The notes beneath the pieces are model-generated. The model did not search any database and was not told the DNA's origin. It saw nothing but the letters and a program-made list of their open reading frames with translations. Made by a program: the position numbers and the translations under genes. A DNA stretch of 64,000 bases, taken from assembly GCF_947179165.1 (NCBI RefSeq), contig NC_077239.1, positions 32,998,134 to 33,062,133 of the forward strand. The letters run 5' to 3'. Shown in pieces: positions 37,774 through 48,614 of the stretch (position 1 is the stretch's first letter; the number at the start of each line of letters is the position of its first letter). The stretch comes from Solanum dulcamara. Taxonomy: Eukaryota > Streptophyta > Magnoliopsida > Solanales > Solanaceae.

Positions 37774-39835
37774 TGTCACGACCCGACTAGGGCCTAGACA
37801 TAACATTATGATTAGAATATCGAAGGACCCCAACCAAGACTCTTGGCATAACATTCATGAGCATACATAAGGTAAGTAAAAAATAAAGCCAAATCAAGAT
37901 ATGGAAGAAAAATCTCGAATATAACGTAAGTCTAGAATGAGAAAGCTATAACATATACTCTTTACCATATAACATGCCTCTACTGACTCGATAAGGGCAT
38001 AAGATAAGCTCCTAGCACACCCAAATAGACAACATAAGAGTACTAAAGTAAGAACTGTCAAATATGAAGTAAGTGTCATATCTTCGAACTGTGAAGACTC
38101 ACCAACAATAAGTTACTAGTAAGCACTAGCCACGAGTGGTAGAAGGATGAACAATAAACATGGGACATAATCAATATTAATCATGGGATGCAAGACTAAT
38201 ATCTTTAAAACATGAATAAGGTCATAAAAATATTTAAAACATTTATTTGATTGGTTGGTGGATCAAATCTCATAAATATCATAAAAACTTGTCACTCAAC
38301 TGAAAATGATGTAGGATAGGACCTTTAATCTTCACATAAGACCATGCAAGCTAATACATGGAATTCGATGACTCCTACATCAAGATGTGGGAGGCTACCT
38401 TGGGAGGAGCATATATCTAGAGTAACTCATCAATTATGCTATGTAGTTTTACTAGCTTCACAGGCAAAGTAGTTATGGGACAATGGGATCTTACTAAGAG
38501 TCTCTTGCCTCAACTTTGAGAGAGAATGCCTATCCCAAGGTCCACTCGGTTCTTAATCGTTACACAATTAGAACTCTTATAAAACGTGATCATAAACATC
38601 ATAGAGAAAGATAGTAATAATATCAATCCATCTTTATAAAATAACATTAGAATAGCTCATCTAGAATCATCATAGTAAAATCACAGGACTAGCTAATCTA
38701 TCATATAACTCATGTAATGTGGGTGTAGACCTTCCATCATTAACTATCCGTACTTATAAAAATATCTTTACGATCTAAATTTCCCTATCATTAACTTGCT
38801 TGAAACATCATGGAATCATCATTCATAAACTTTTCTGCAAAAAATCATCTTTAAACACATTCATAAAGCTTCTATTGAAATACTTGATAATCATGATCAT
38901 ATCTCATAAATCATAATTGAAACAAGCATATATCATGGGTCATTTAAATTCAACTTGAAATCATGCAATATGATGTGAATTACGCAAAATTAAACTAATA
39001 GCATTGAAGTATATCATAATTGAAAAACCCCAGTGAAATACATTAAATAAGGGCTTTTACTTGAGGAAATTATAGAGAATTTGAGAAGAAAACTTTGGCA
39101 TTCCATGAGTAAAAGGTACCCATGGATAAAGTCTCACATACCTTGATATTTATGAGCCATAAATTAAAGGGAATGGAAGCTTGACCTTGGAAAAATCCTT
39201 TGAATTGCTTGAGGGAGAAGAAGACCTTTGAGAAAAAAATTAGGAGAGAAGGTCTTGTGATTTAGTATTATAAGAGAATGAGAGGGTTAGAAAACTTTAG
39301 GGTAGTTAATAGGTAAGAATCTAATCTCAAAAACCGTTTACTTTCATTAATGAAATTTTGGGAAAAGACCAAATACCCCAACTTATAAAGCAAATCCATA
39401 ATCAAAATGGACCATCACCACATACCATTAAGGACAATAAAGTTTGTGGTCCCATCCATAGTGAGGGACATAGAATTTTGGAAAAACTATTTTGGAAAGC
39501 TACCTACCACAGTACGTGCAGGGCAATATGGCCCGTGGTGGTTGTCCGTGATGATGGATTTGGGCTCAAGTCTGAGGATCTCTGGGGAGGTGTCCACCAT
39601 AAATGGAACTACGGCTCATGGTAAGCACCACAGATTATAGTCCCTATCATGGTCCTTCCCTTACAGGGCCTAAGTTTGTGAATCTCCACCACGGCAGCAT
39701 ACCACAGACTGTGGGAAAGAATATGACCCGTGATGGCCTTCGTGGTCATCACCTTATGCTAAAAACTGAGTGTTTTTTCTGGTATTTCATCTTTAGAACC
39801 TTGCCTTAGGTATTTTCAACTTTCGAGGTCTTACA
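37774..39835 (-). mobile_element. Reverse family-B 3' LTR (2062 bp)
   Basis: It runs from tgtcacgacccgac to cgaggtcttaca, with a polypurine-type tract (minus strand ccaagagaaagatat) at 39836-39850. The variable module spans about 39400-39780 and is made of ccacag, gtgg and cccgtg words unlike those of the sister LTRs. It is the 3' LTR of the element whose integrase tail follows. Confidence 0.85.
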
Positions 39836-40083
39836 ATATCTTTCTCTTGGGAACATTATCCTCGAATGGAACTCAAGCTAGTATGAACGGAATGGGAAAG
39901 GAACATAACAACCAATAATGAATGCAAAACATCTTAACAACGTATTAAACATGAAATCTTTAATCTCAAGCTAAAATATGACTTCAAAACTCTTTTCATG
40001 AACATGAACGCATGCAAAACCATGATAACAACTTGAACACATGATTTCGGTTGATTGGTTCATTGAGTAACTAAATACCTTAA

Positions 40084-40692
40084 CTAGGCACGGAATGAAA
40101 GAGATGAGGATACCGGGACATCATATTGCCTTCGACTTCCTATGTTGCACCCTCAATCTCTTGGTTCCTCCATAACACTATAAGTGAAGATATTTCCTTT
40201 TTCCTTAACTTTCTAACTTTTCTTTCAAATATTTGAATCAGAACCTTCTCATATGAAAGATCCTATTCTACCTCAATTTTGTCCAATGGAATAATGGAGC
40301 TAGGATCAATAACAAACCCCCTCAATAAGGACACATGAAAAACCTGAGGCATCGATGGCAACTTGGAAGGAAAATCGACCTTATAAGCCACCTTACCAAT
40401 CAACCTCAAAATATGATATGACCCAACATAGCAGGGATGTAGATTCCCTTTCTTAACAAAATGCATCACACCCTTCATCGATGAAGTGTTCAAGTAAACC
40501 CAATCATTAACCTTAAATTCAAGTTCTCTTCTTCTCACATCCGAATAGAACTTTTGTCGGCTTTGGGCTATATTCAATCTATCTCTAATCAACCTAACTT
40601 TCTCCATAGCCTCAAATACCAACTCGGGTCCTATCAAAGCAACTTCACCCACCTCGAACCAACTAATAAGATATATATAGCTCCTACTATAC
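40084..40692 (-). pseudogene. pol: Integrase C-terminus and chromodomain of the second reverse family-B element
   Basis: Minus-strand blocks in order are SWFEVGE, VFEAMEKVRLIRDRL, KVNDWVYLNTSSMKGVMHF, VGSYHILRLIGKVAY, PQVFHVSLLRGFV, then the chromodomain-like VRKLRKKEISSLIVLWRN and YPHLFHSVP, and a TAG stop at about 40084. One TGG-to-TAG stop lies in the tail. The upstream part is cut off by the family-A LTR starting at 40693, inside the conserved segment before GWFEVGE. Confidence 0.85.
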
Positions 40693-42237
40693 TGTCACGA
40701 CCTAACCCTATAGGCCGTTACTAGGGTCCGACCTGGACCCCCCATATACCTAGCTATCAACTGGGGTAAACTTGGACTGTAAATAAAACAATATTATGTA
40801 ATAAAGCCCCACTGGGCGATAACATTTCATAAACCTGTAGCCCTTCTTGGTTATACCACAACACGATAGGGCCCGCAAACCGACAAGGCTGCTACAACAT
40901 ATTAACATATATCATATATCATGTGGACCCAGCTGAATCGAACTGACATACACAACCCACATATATATATATATCTACAGACCTCTAAGAATAGTAACAG
41001 TAACATATGGCGGGACAGGGCCCCCGCCGTACCCCTAAATGTACAAGTATATGCATTAAATGACCAGTATCAAAAATTTGGCTCCAGAATAGTGAAGCAC
41101 TTCCGACATGGCTGAGAGGAACTCCTAAGCTGATGGACCTCCAAAATGAATATCTATACCTGCGGGCATTAAATGCAGCCCCCTCCCTGGGAAGAGAGGG
41201 TCAGTACGATATATGTACTGGGTATGTAAAGCATAACATATCATAACTGAAACAACAACTGAAATGGGGATACAGAAGACATGTATAATAGTTAACAGAT
41301 TACTATACTGGCAACTTAGGACATGTAGTCATATACCTTATCATACTTTGTACCCGGCCCTCTAGTGAACTCGGTATCATAATCATTTCATCATAATCAT
41401 GTGTCGTCATATCATCATGTATATCATTTTATCATGTCGTCGTATATGGTATCATGTCATCATATACGGCATCATCTCGTATGTCATCACAGTATATTCG
41501 GTCCACTCTAGGGTTCGGGGTCACAAATGTATCCCTATATTTTTTTATGCATGCCTACATAAGGTATCCGACTCTTTAGTAAGAGACTCGGTGAAAGAGT
41601 AGTGTACGTCTATAGCGTACCATCATCATACAGTAAAATATGCCGAGGAACGTTCTGCCCGATCCGTAATTTAAAACAATGCCGAAGAACATACGGCTCA
41701 ATCCATATTTACCATTTTATCATCATATATATATCTGACCCGGGATGCGGTGATGAGCATCATCACATACATCGTCATTGTATGCTTCACTTCATCGTAT
41801 ACGGCATTTCATCCTCGTATACTTCATACATATATATATAGCCGGTCCCGGGACTCGGTGAACAAATAGTAAAACTAGGCACGATCGCATTCCCGGCCCC
41901 CTTATGGGACTAGGAGGAGGATGGGTTACAGTATGCTCGAGTAGAGTAGTGAGAAACTATATGCAACTAAGTCATCATTTGAGACTCAATGAAATAGTCA
42001 AGTGAATCGTCACCTGAAGATCAGAGTAGTAATCATCTTAAGTATCTTCTAAACATCGTTATAGAGCATATCAACTGGAGTTTCAAGAATTGTAGACGTG
42101 TATCGAGACAAGGTTAAATAGCTTATGGAAGTAGAGACATTTGTCGTCGCGGAGACTTTAGGAATAGGAGCTGACACATTAAAGTATTATTCAGCAGATA
42201 GGAGACTCGAGGGTAGTTCAACTATTTTAAGAATTAT
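40693..42237 (-). mobile_element. Reverse family-A LTR, left part, split by element M
   Basis: It starts tgtcacgacctaacccc and follows the family for 1545 bases, including degenerate ccggccc hairpin modules and two antisense copies of the ~45-bp unit near 41640-41700. It is then broken exactly where a new LTR terminus begins at 42238. The remainder should lie to the right of the window, beyond M. Confidence 0.8.
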
Positions 42238-42745
42238 TGTCACGATCCAACCCCGTAGGCCGCAACTGGGTTCCGACCTGGACCCTCTCATGCGTATTTA
42301 TCAACTACACTTAAGTTGAACCGTGTGTGATGTGATACTATATACAAAAACCCCAATAGTTTAAAACTTTTTCATGTACATGTAGCCTCTTTCATTTGTT
42401 TTATATCATGAAAGGGCACGCGAGCCGACAAGGCTGCTATAACAAAAACATTCACAACATATCGAATAGGCAACATCGAAACTAACTCATAAACAACCCA
42501 CATATACATATGTCTACAGACCTCTAAGAATAGTAACAACAACATATGGCGGGACAAGACCCCCACCGTACCCCTGAATGTACAAATATATACATTAAGT
42601 GACCAGCATCAAAATTTAGGCTCCAGAACAGTGAAGCACTTCCGACACAGCTGAGAGGAACTCCTATGCTGATGGATCTCCAGAATTAACATCTGTACCT
42701 GTGGGCATGAAATGCAGCCCCCCGAGAAAAGGGGGGTCAGTACGA
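42238..42745 (-). mobile_element. 3' LTR of element M, first part
   Basis: It runs from tgtcacgatccaacc to cagtacga and is nearly identical to 60703-61211. It is interrupted after tacga by N. The LTR resumes at 54086 with a second tacga. Flank attat at 42233-42237 is the candidate target duplication of M. Confidence 0.95.
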
Positions 42746-45700
42746 TGTTACACCCCACACCTTTTAAACTCAGAATGTCTCATAAGTTCCTTGGACATTA
42801 CCATATGAACCGGATATGCTACGACACTATCAAATGACTCCAACGAAGGGAGGATGTGATACCCCGTGGTAGAGAAGGTTGGAAGGGGAATTATAAGAGT
42901 CCGGAAGGAATAGGAGGCCAAGTAACGAGTCGTAGGACTCGACTTATCTACGTAAGCTGCTAATTTAGAAATCTTACATACGTGAGTTAGTTGATTACAT
43001 ACCAAGCTTACGTAGCAAGGGTTTCATAGTCTCTTAAAGTGAGACGAGATTACGAATGAAATTACGAACCCACGAGGAAGAAAAAAAAAATTCGCGGGGC
43101 AGCCAATGGGAGGGTGACACGTGGCAGCACCTGAGCAGGCAGGTGACCCACCTGCTTGGGGTCAAGTAGGTGACCCACCTGCTTGGGGGAGGTGGACCCC
43201 ACTGCCACGTGGAAGCACCCCATTGGCCGCATGTTGAGGTGGCCCAATAAGGGGCTGACACGTGTCACCCTTTGGGGCTGACATGTGTCACCTCATATAT
43301 ATATGTATATATGCTTCTTAAGCTGTTCATTATCCAGAAACAACAGCTAACATAGAGAAAAAAACGTGAGAAGAGGCAGCCATGGTTGGAGAAAGTTTAA
43401 GGTAAGTTCCTTAATTTTCTTCCGTGAATTAATTAGCTACGGTGTTCTTTAAGCACGTGGAGATGTATATATGCATATATATGTATATTATGATGACTAA
43501 GAAGTCATTTCTTCAGCTGTAGACTTGGGAAAAATTGGACAGAAACGTGAGAGGAAGAAGAGAGGAAAGCTACGACCTAGGGGCTGCCAAGGTACGCCTC
43601 CGAGTTTCGCTCCGTAAATAAATTATCTAAGGTATACTACGATGAATTTAGGGTTATAATAACATAAATTTACTGCTTGGGGCAGCGAGCAAGTCGCACA
43701 AACAGCCCGCTCAATTTCAGCGCGTTTGAAGAAGTTCTGAGTTGCGATTTGACAAGTTCTAGCCAATTTCGGGAAAGGTAAGTTCTTCCCCTTTGATTTG
43801 AAGTTTATGAGGTTACATTAGGGTTTATTACACACCTTAGGGTCTGCTGGAAGTTGGGGAAAAGGCTTGAAAAGTTTGGCATTCAAAATAAGCTAAAACG
43901 TAGTCGCTATGGTTGAATTATCGTCGAAATAAAGTATTGCTTTGTGAAGTACTGCTGCAGGGGTATTGGCTTGTTGGTGCAGGGCCTAAATATGATCTAA
44001 TGTGGGTTAGGTTGCTGCTGGTTGAGACCCCATGACCCCTTGTTACGTATAATTAAAGGCGTCACAAAAATAAAGGCTAGACGCCCTATTTTGATATCGT
44101 ATTTTCGAATAAGTCATTTGGAGTTTATGTTGTATATTGTTGATATGAATTGCTGTAGGTTGTTGTTGTTGGTTGGCTGTAGGTCTTAGGGACCTAATTG
44201 GAAATTTGGATGGGGCACATTATAGGGGAGGTGCTGCCCAATTTTCGTTAACACCTTAACAAACTAAAGGACTAGTCGAGGAAACGACTAAGGAAATAGA
44301 TTTCATTAAGTTTAAGGCATAATCCAAGATGCTGGAAATTTAAGAGTAGTTGATATTTGTATTACTTTCATATTGAATAGGTTCGGAAGACGACGAGACG
44401 AACAGGATAAAGGGTAACTCCCAAAAGGTATGTAAAGCTTTCTTGTGGCATGTTTTGGTATAAGCACGTACAATTATCTTTCTTTCCTTTTGGCAAGTTT
44501 TAGCCTTAAGTGAATTGTATGTGGAATGTGGGAATAATTCCATTCCCGGAACTCCAGGTATGCCCCATAATCCCTAACTACAGTTAAGTGTTAACACCCC
44601 TACAAGGATTGAGTATTACCTGTTAAGGCTTCTACGTGCTAAAAGAATAGTGTATGGGAAACTATCTTTCCCTTCTCTTGATATGTATTTGGTACGAAAG
44701 TGAGATTTGAATGCCATAGTGGCTCACCGAGCCCTATAATGGGTCGGGTATGAAATATGTGTATGAAGGTCATCTGAAACAAAGTACAGACTACACAAAT
44801 CTTATTTTCTTTCTTCTTTTGGGCATGCCTTTGTCTTAGCTGTAAGTTAAATATGACCTAAGCTCTAGGGTAACTCTATTCTCAAACATCTCTTATTTAC
44901 TTCTGAATATTGAACTCCTACAGTAGTCGAACTATTTCCCTGGAAACTGTTATATGCTAAAGAGGTAACTAATATACAAGCTCCAAGTCTTACAGACTAT
45001 ATGTTAACAAATGTTTTTGGTTCCATAAGTGATTTGGCTTTACTTTAGTACATGTCTAGGAGCCCCGAGATTATAATTGAGACAGCCCATAATGGCATTT
45101 AGAGGACACTCGAGATGACTACACCGTTACTTGGGTCCTCAAACAAAAGCTTAACTTTCTTATTCTGTCGAGTCTCTGATAATGATTTAAATTGCATATA
45201 GTTGCTCATTAATCTACTCGTGTATACTGTGACCCATCTTTCCCTGAGTCCCGGGCCAGGATATGTTCTCGTGCACAGTTCACTGCATTATTCACTGAGT
45301 CCCTCAATAGAGGGCCAGGATACGTGTATAAATATATGATGATGTGTTGTAATAAGGTGGTGATGGCACTGGGGCCATGATGGTTTTACAGAGATGATTT
45401 TACAGAGATGATTCACCGGACCCCTGAAAGGGCCGGCTATATGATATGACTCGAACATGCATGTTTTTGTAATTCACAAAGTACAGGTACAGGTTTCTGA
45501 ATTGATATCTTATCCCCTGTTTCTCTATATCAGATATGCTTCCAGTTGTATTATATTATATTTTATATACTTAGTACATATATCGTACTGACCCCCTTTC
45601 TCGGGGGGCTGCGTTCATGCCCGCAGGTACAGATACAGATTTTGGGAGTCCGTCATCTTAGGATTCCATGCAGCTCAGCTGGAAGAGGCTCTATTGTATC

Positions 45701-46086
45701 GGGGCCTAGTTTTTGATACTGTCCACGGATGTATAGAAATTGTTTTATCTATTCAGGGGTATGGCGGGGGCCCTGTCCCACCATATGTTGTCATTTATAT
45801 GTTTAGAGGTCTGCAAACATGTATATGTGGGTTGTGTATGTCAGTTTGATTCAGCTGAGTCTACATGATATATGTTATTATGTTATGGCAGCCTTGTCGG
45901 CTTGCGTGCCCTGTCATGTTGTTATACAAACGAAAAGGGCTACAGTTTATGAAAATGTTATCGCCCAGTGGGGTTCTGTTACATGATATTGTCTTATTTA
46001 CGATTCAATGTGACCTCAGCTAATAGATATGTGTATGGGGGTCCAGGTCGGACCCCAATCGCGGCCTACGGGGTTGGGTCGTGACA
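42746..46086 (+). mobile_element. Left LTR of N (solo-like, TSD tacga)
   Basis: This 3341-base forward LTR runs from tgttacacccc to gggttgggtcgtgaca, with tacga immediately on both sides (42741-42745 and 46087-46091). It is almost identical to the right LTR at 50737-54085, which is 8 bases longer through two indels. Its right neighbour is target DNA rather than a primer site, so taken alone it looks like a solo LTR. Confidence 0.95.
43101..43312 (+). promoter_or_regulatory. U3 promoter-like region of the N LTR
   Basis: CCAAT-like words (agccaatggg, cccaataagg), G-boxes cacgtg at 43118-43123, 43206-43211 and 43259-43264, a degenerate acatgtgtca, and two aggtgacccacctgcttgg direct repeats lie upstream of a TATA-like run (catatatatatgtatatatg, about 43294-43312). 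Transcription would then start near 43325-43345. The right LTR carries the same block at about 51092-51303. Confidence 0.55.
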
Positions 46087-46406
46087 TACGATATATGTAC
46101 TGAGTATGTAAAGCATAACACATCGTAACTGAGATCATAACTGAAATAGGGATGCAGGGGATAAGTATAACAATTAACAATTTACTGTACCTGCACCTTA
46201 GGACACGTGATCCTATACACCATCATATACTGTGCCCGGCCTTCTAGTGAACTCAGTGTCATTATCATTACTTCATAATCACAAATCATCGTGTCATAAT
46301 GCATTTCATTTCATCATATCATCGTATACGGTATCATACCATCGTATACGGTATCATACCATCGTATACGGTATCATACCATCGTATACGGTATCATACC
46401 ATCGTA
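46087..46406 (-). other. Duplicated piece of M LTR between the N LTR and the N interior
   Basis: These ~320 bases repeat the sequence found at 54086-54345 (and 61212-61470 in the right LTR of M) with few changes, starting at tacga. In a normal element the primer site should follow the LTR here. The end of the piece has expanded into 20-base repeats. Confidence 0.9.
46313..46406. repeat. Short tandem array of 20-bp units
   Basis: About four and a half copies of a 20-base unit (catcgtatacggtatcatac). The equivalent positions near 54325 and 61440 hold only about one and a half copies, so the array expanded in the duplicated piece. Confidence 0.9.
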
Positions 46407-46434
46407 TGGGTCGTGACAGAAGTGGTATCAGAGC
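46407..46434 (+). other. LTR tip and primer-binding site of N
   Basis: The last 12 bases of a family-A LTR (tgggtcgtgaca, 46407-46418) are followed by gaag and a perfect initiator tRNA-Met site, tggtatcagagc (46423-46434). Everything else of this LTR copy is missing. Confidence 0.9.
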
Positions 46435-48495
46435 TGTTCATCCTCGGAGTGTCTGCAGACCGTGTCTAGTAGAGTCTTGTTTATCGGTGTGTTGCGCTCC
46501 ACATCTATAAACAGAAGGCTACAGGATATTTAGGATGTTACTTTTCTTCTACATCTAAGATCGTGCCATAGATCCGAGTCATAGGAAAATTCCTTATACT
46601 AACCTTGGATCTTAACAGAAGGACGACACCAACAGAAGGAAGTAATTGACGACATGGAAAGTTACGAAGCATGCAGGTAAGTGAAGTAAATCCACGGAAG
46701 ATATCCGTCGGGTAAGGTATTGAAATATAAAGTTGAAACATGAAAGAAAAGCAGACAGAAAGTGCAACAGATGCAGTTTAAAGTGGGACATATGAGGTAT
46801 GTCCAGTATTTTTATATTATTGTTGACCTTGAAAGCCTTGTATGGCTGCGATATGAGATGATATTGAAAGCCCTGTGCGGCTGTGATGTGATATGTATAT
46901 ATATATGTTGGCCCTGTGAGGCATTGTTGGTATTTTCTGTGTGCAGGTTTTGGCATAAGTAAGAAATGTAGAGGAAACTCTGCCGAAATTTTCCCAGAAC
47001 AAGGAAAAGGGAATAAAACATAGTTTTATAACATGTCTGAGAAGTTGATACCAAGTACCCCTACTGTGTTCAACTAAAGCTGTAAGAGGTACCCTTTAGG
47101 TGGTCGATAAGGGGCACCCTTTCCACTTGAAGAAATTTTATTTCGGAGGAACAAAGGCTTAATTAAGTAGTAAAGTTCATATTACGGTATCTCCAGCCGT
47201 ATTTGTATTGTAGGAATATACACAAAGGGCTCAGAATGAAGGATAAGATGTCCCGTGAATGAGTTTCACTCTTTTAAAAAAATACCAAGCCCTCAACTCC
47301 TAATTGTAAATTAGATGAGTTGTTCATAACTCGAGGATAAACTCAGAAGGAGACCAGGTAGGTCAAGTACTACAAAAAAAAGTACTGTGATGTTTAAGAG
47401 GTTCTGATCCCTTCCAACAATGGTTGGAAAATGATGTACGATAATAGTTTATAATTTGCCACCGACTAATTGGGGAAAGAACTTCTAATAGAAGTACCTC
47501 AAAGAGATGTCAGGAACTTAATACGAATATGAACAAAAAAAGGGGATATATAAGTATGAATTAAATAATGTGATACCAGTATGCAAGGATAAAGTGAGAC
47601 CGCTAATAAGGCGCCATTAGTAGCGGCTAACTAAGTTAAAAGTCTGCGTTGAGTACACAGTAAGAGTATGGAGCTTAAGATACAAAAAATGACGCGGGTA
47701 CACCACGTCGCCCCAAAAATAGTGGAACCCTCAAGGGACGAGAATGGCAAACTTAAAGAATAATTGGAACAACTTCCATTCATCCCAAGAAACAAAGGAT
47801 ATAGGTTAGGATAAAGCCACTACTTTAAGAAAACCTGGCATAGTTATTCCCAGAATACTAGTACCGCCTAATTGAAATTGGAATGACTACAAGTACATAC
47901 TGAGGAAAGCACGAGTACCCTCTAAAGGGGGGAAGTTAATGAGAAAATGGCAAAAGTAAGGTGAAGGCAATCGATATGGTAATATATTTGAGATGGACGT
48001 CTAAACTTCAATAAGATATCCTGCCGAACCAAGTTAGAAAGGTCCGAAAGCTACCAATAATTGGATGGAAGCCAGAATGCTATATAAGGTAGCGTTAAGA
48101 AGTTTATGACGAGACCTTGAACAACATAACACTAGAAGGCGGCTGCGTATAAAAACAGAAGAAGGTACCAATGAAAGGATATCGAATAATTCAAGAGACA
48201 CTACAAAGGATAACGATAGTATGCTATACCAAAAGCCAAAATGTTGGTTATAGAGTTAGTCGCAAGTAAAGCGATAGATAAATAACGAAAGAAAAAGGAA
48301 TAGAAAGCCTCCTTTGGTAGAAAATAAGGAGAACATAAAGTGAATAAAGGATCGTGGAGATAAAGGTCTACACCGATACTAGATGCAAGATAACAGACGA
48401 AAAGACGGGGCAAAACATAAAGACTCGCGAGACAACACTGAGGTAAATCTGGAGCTAAGCTGAGTGCCCGCACCTTGTGGAAAAGGTTATAATGA

Positions 48496-48614
48496 AACGC
48501 GACATGAAGACTTCCCATGGAGGTCACCCATCCCAATATTACTCTCGCCCCAGCACGCTTAACTTCGAAATTCTGATGGAACTTAATGCGTAAGTGCTGG
48601 TATGATCACACGAG
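48496..48614 (-). repeat. 5S rRNA-derived sequence inside N, antisense to the element
   Basis: On the minus strand it reads gatcataccagcact, then ccatcagaatttcgaagtta, agcgtgctggggcgagagta and gggatgggtgacctcc, in 5S order and spacing over about 119 bases. The region after gcact (tacgcattaagtt) and the 3' end are less alike. Flanks do not match those of the copies in E1 and M. A cctttt run follows about 20 bases downstream, but I do not regard it as a functional gene. Confidence 0.8.

Noticed and set aside
39358..39809. Overlapping 68-88-codon forward frames
   Set aside because: They fall in the variable reiterated-word module of the reverse family-B LTR, whose repeats avoid stops by chance.
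43034..43268. Overlapping 68-75-codon frames repeated at 51025-51259, with relatives at 15122-15400 and 23105-23335
   Set aside because: They are translations of the U3 G-box and direct-repeat block. Their similarity follows from LTR homology.
46313..46406. CRISPR-like array
   Set aside because: The units are contiguous 20-base tandem copies without spacers, in a plant LTR.
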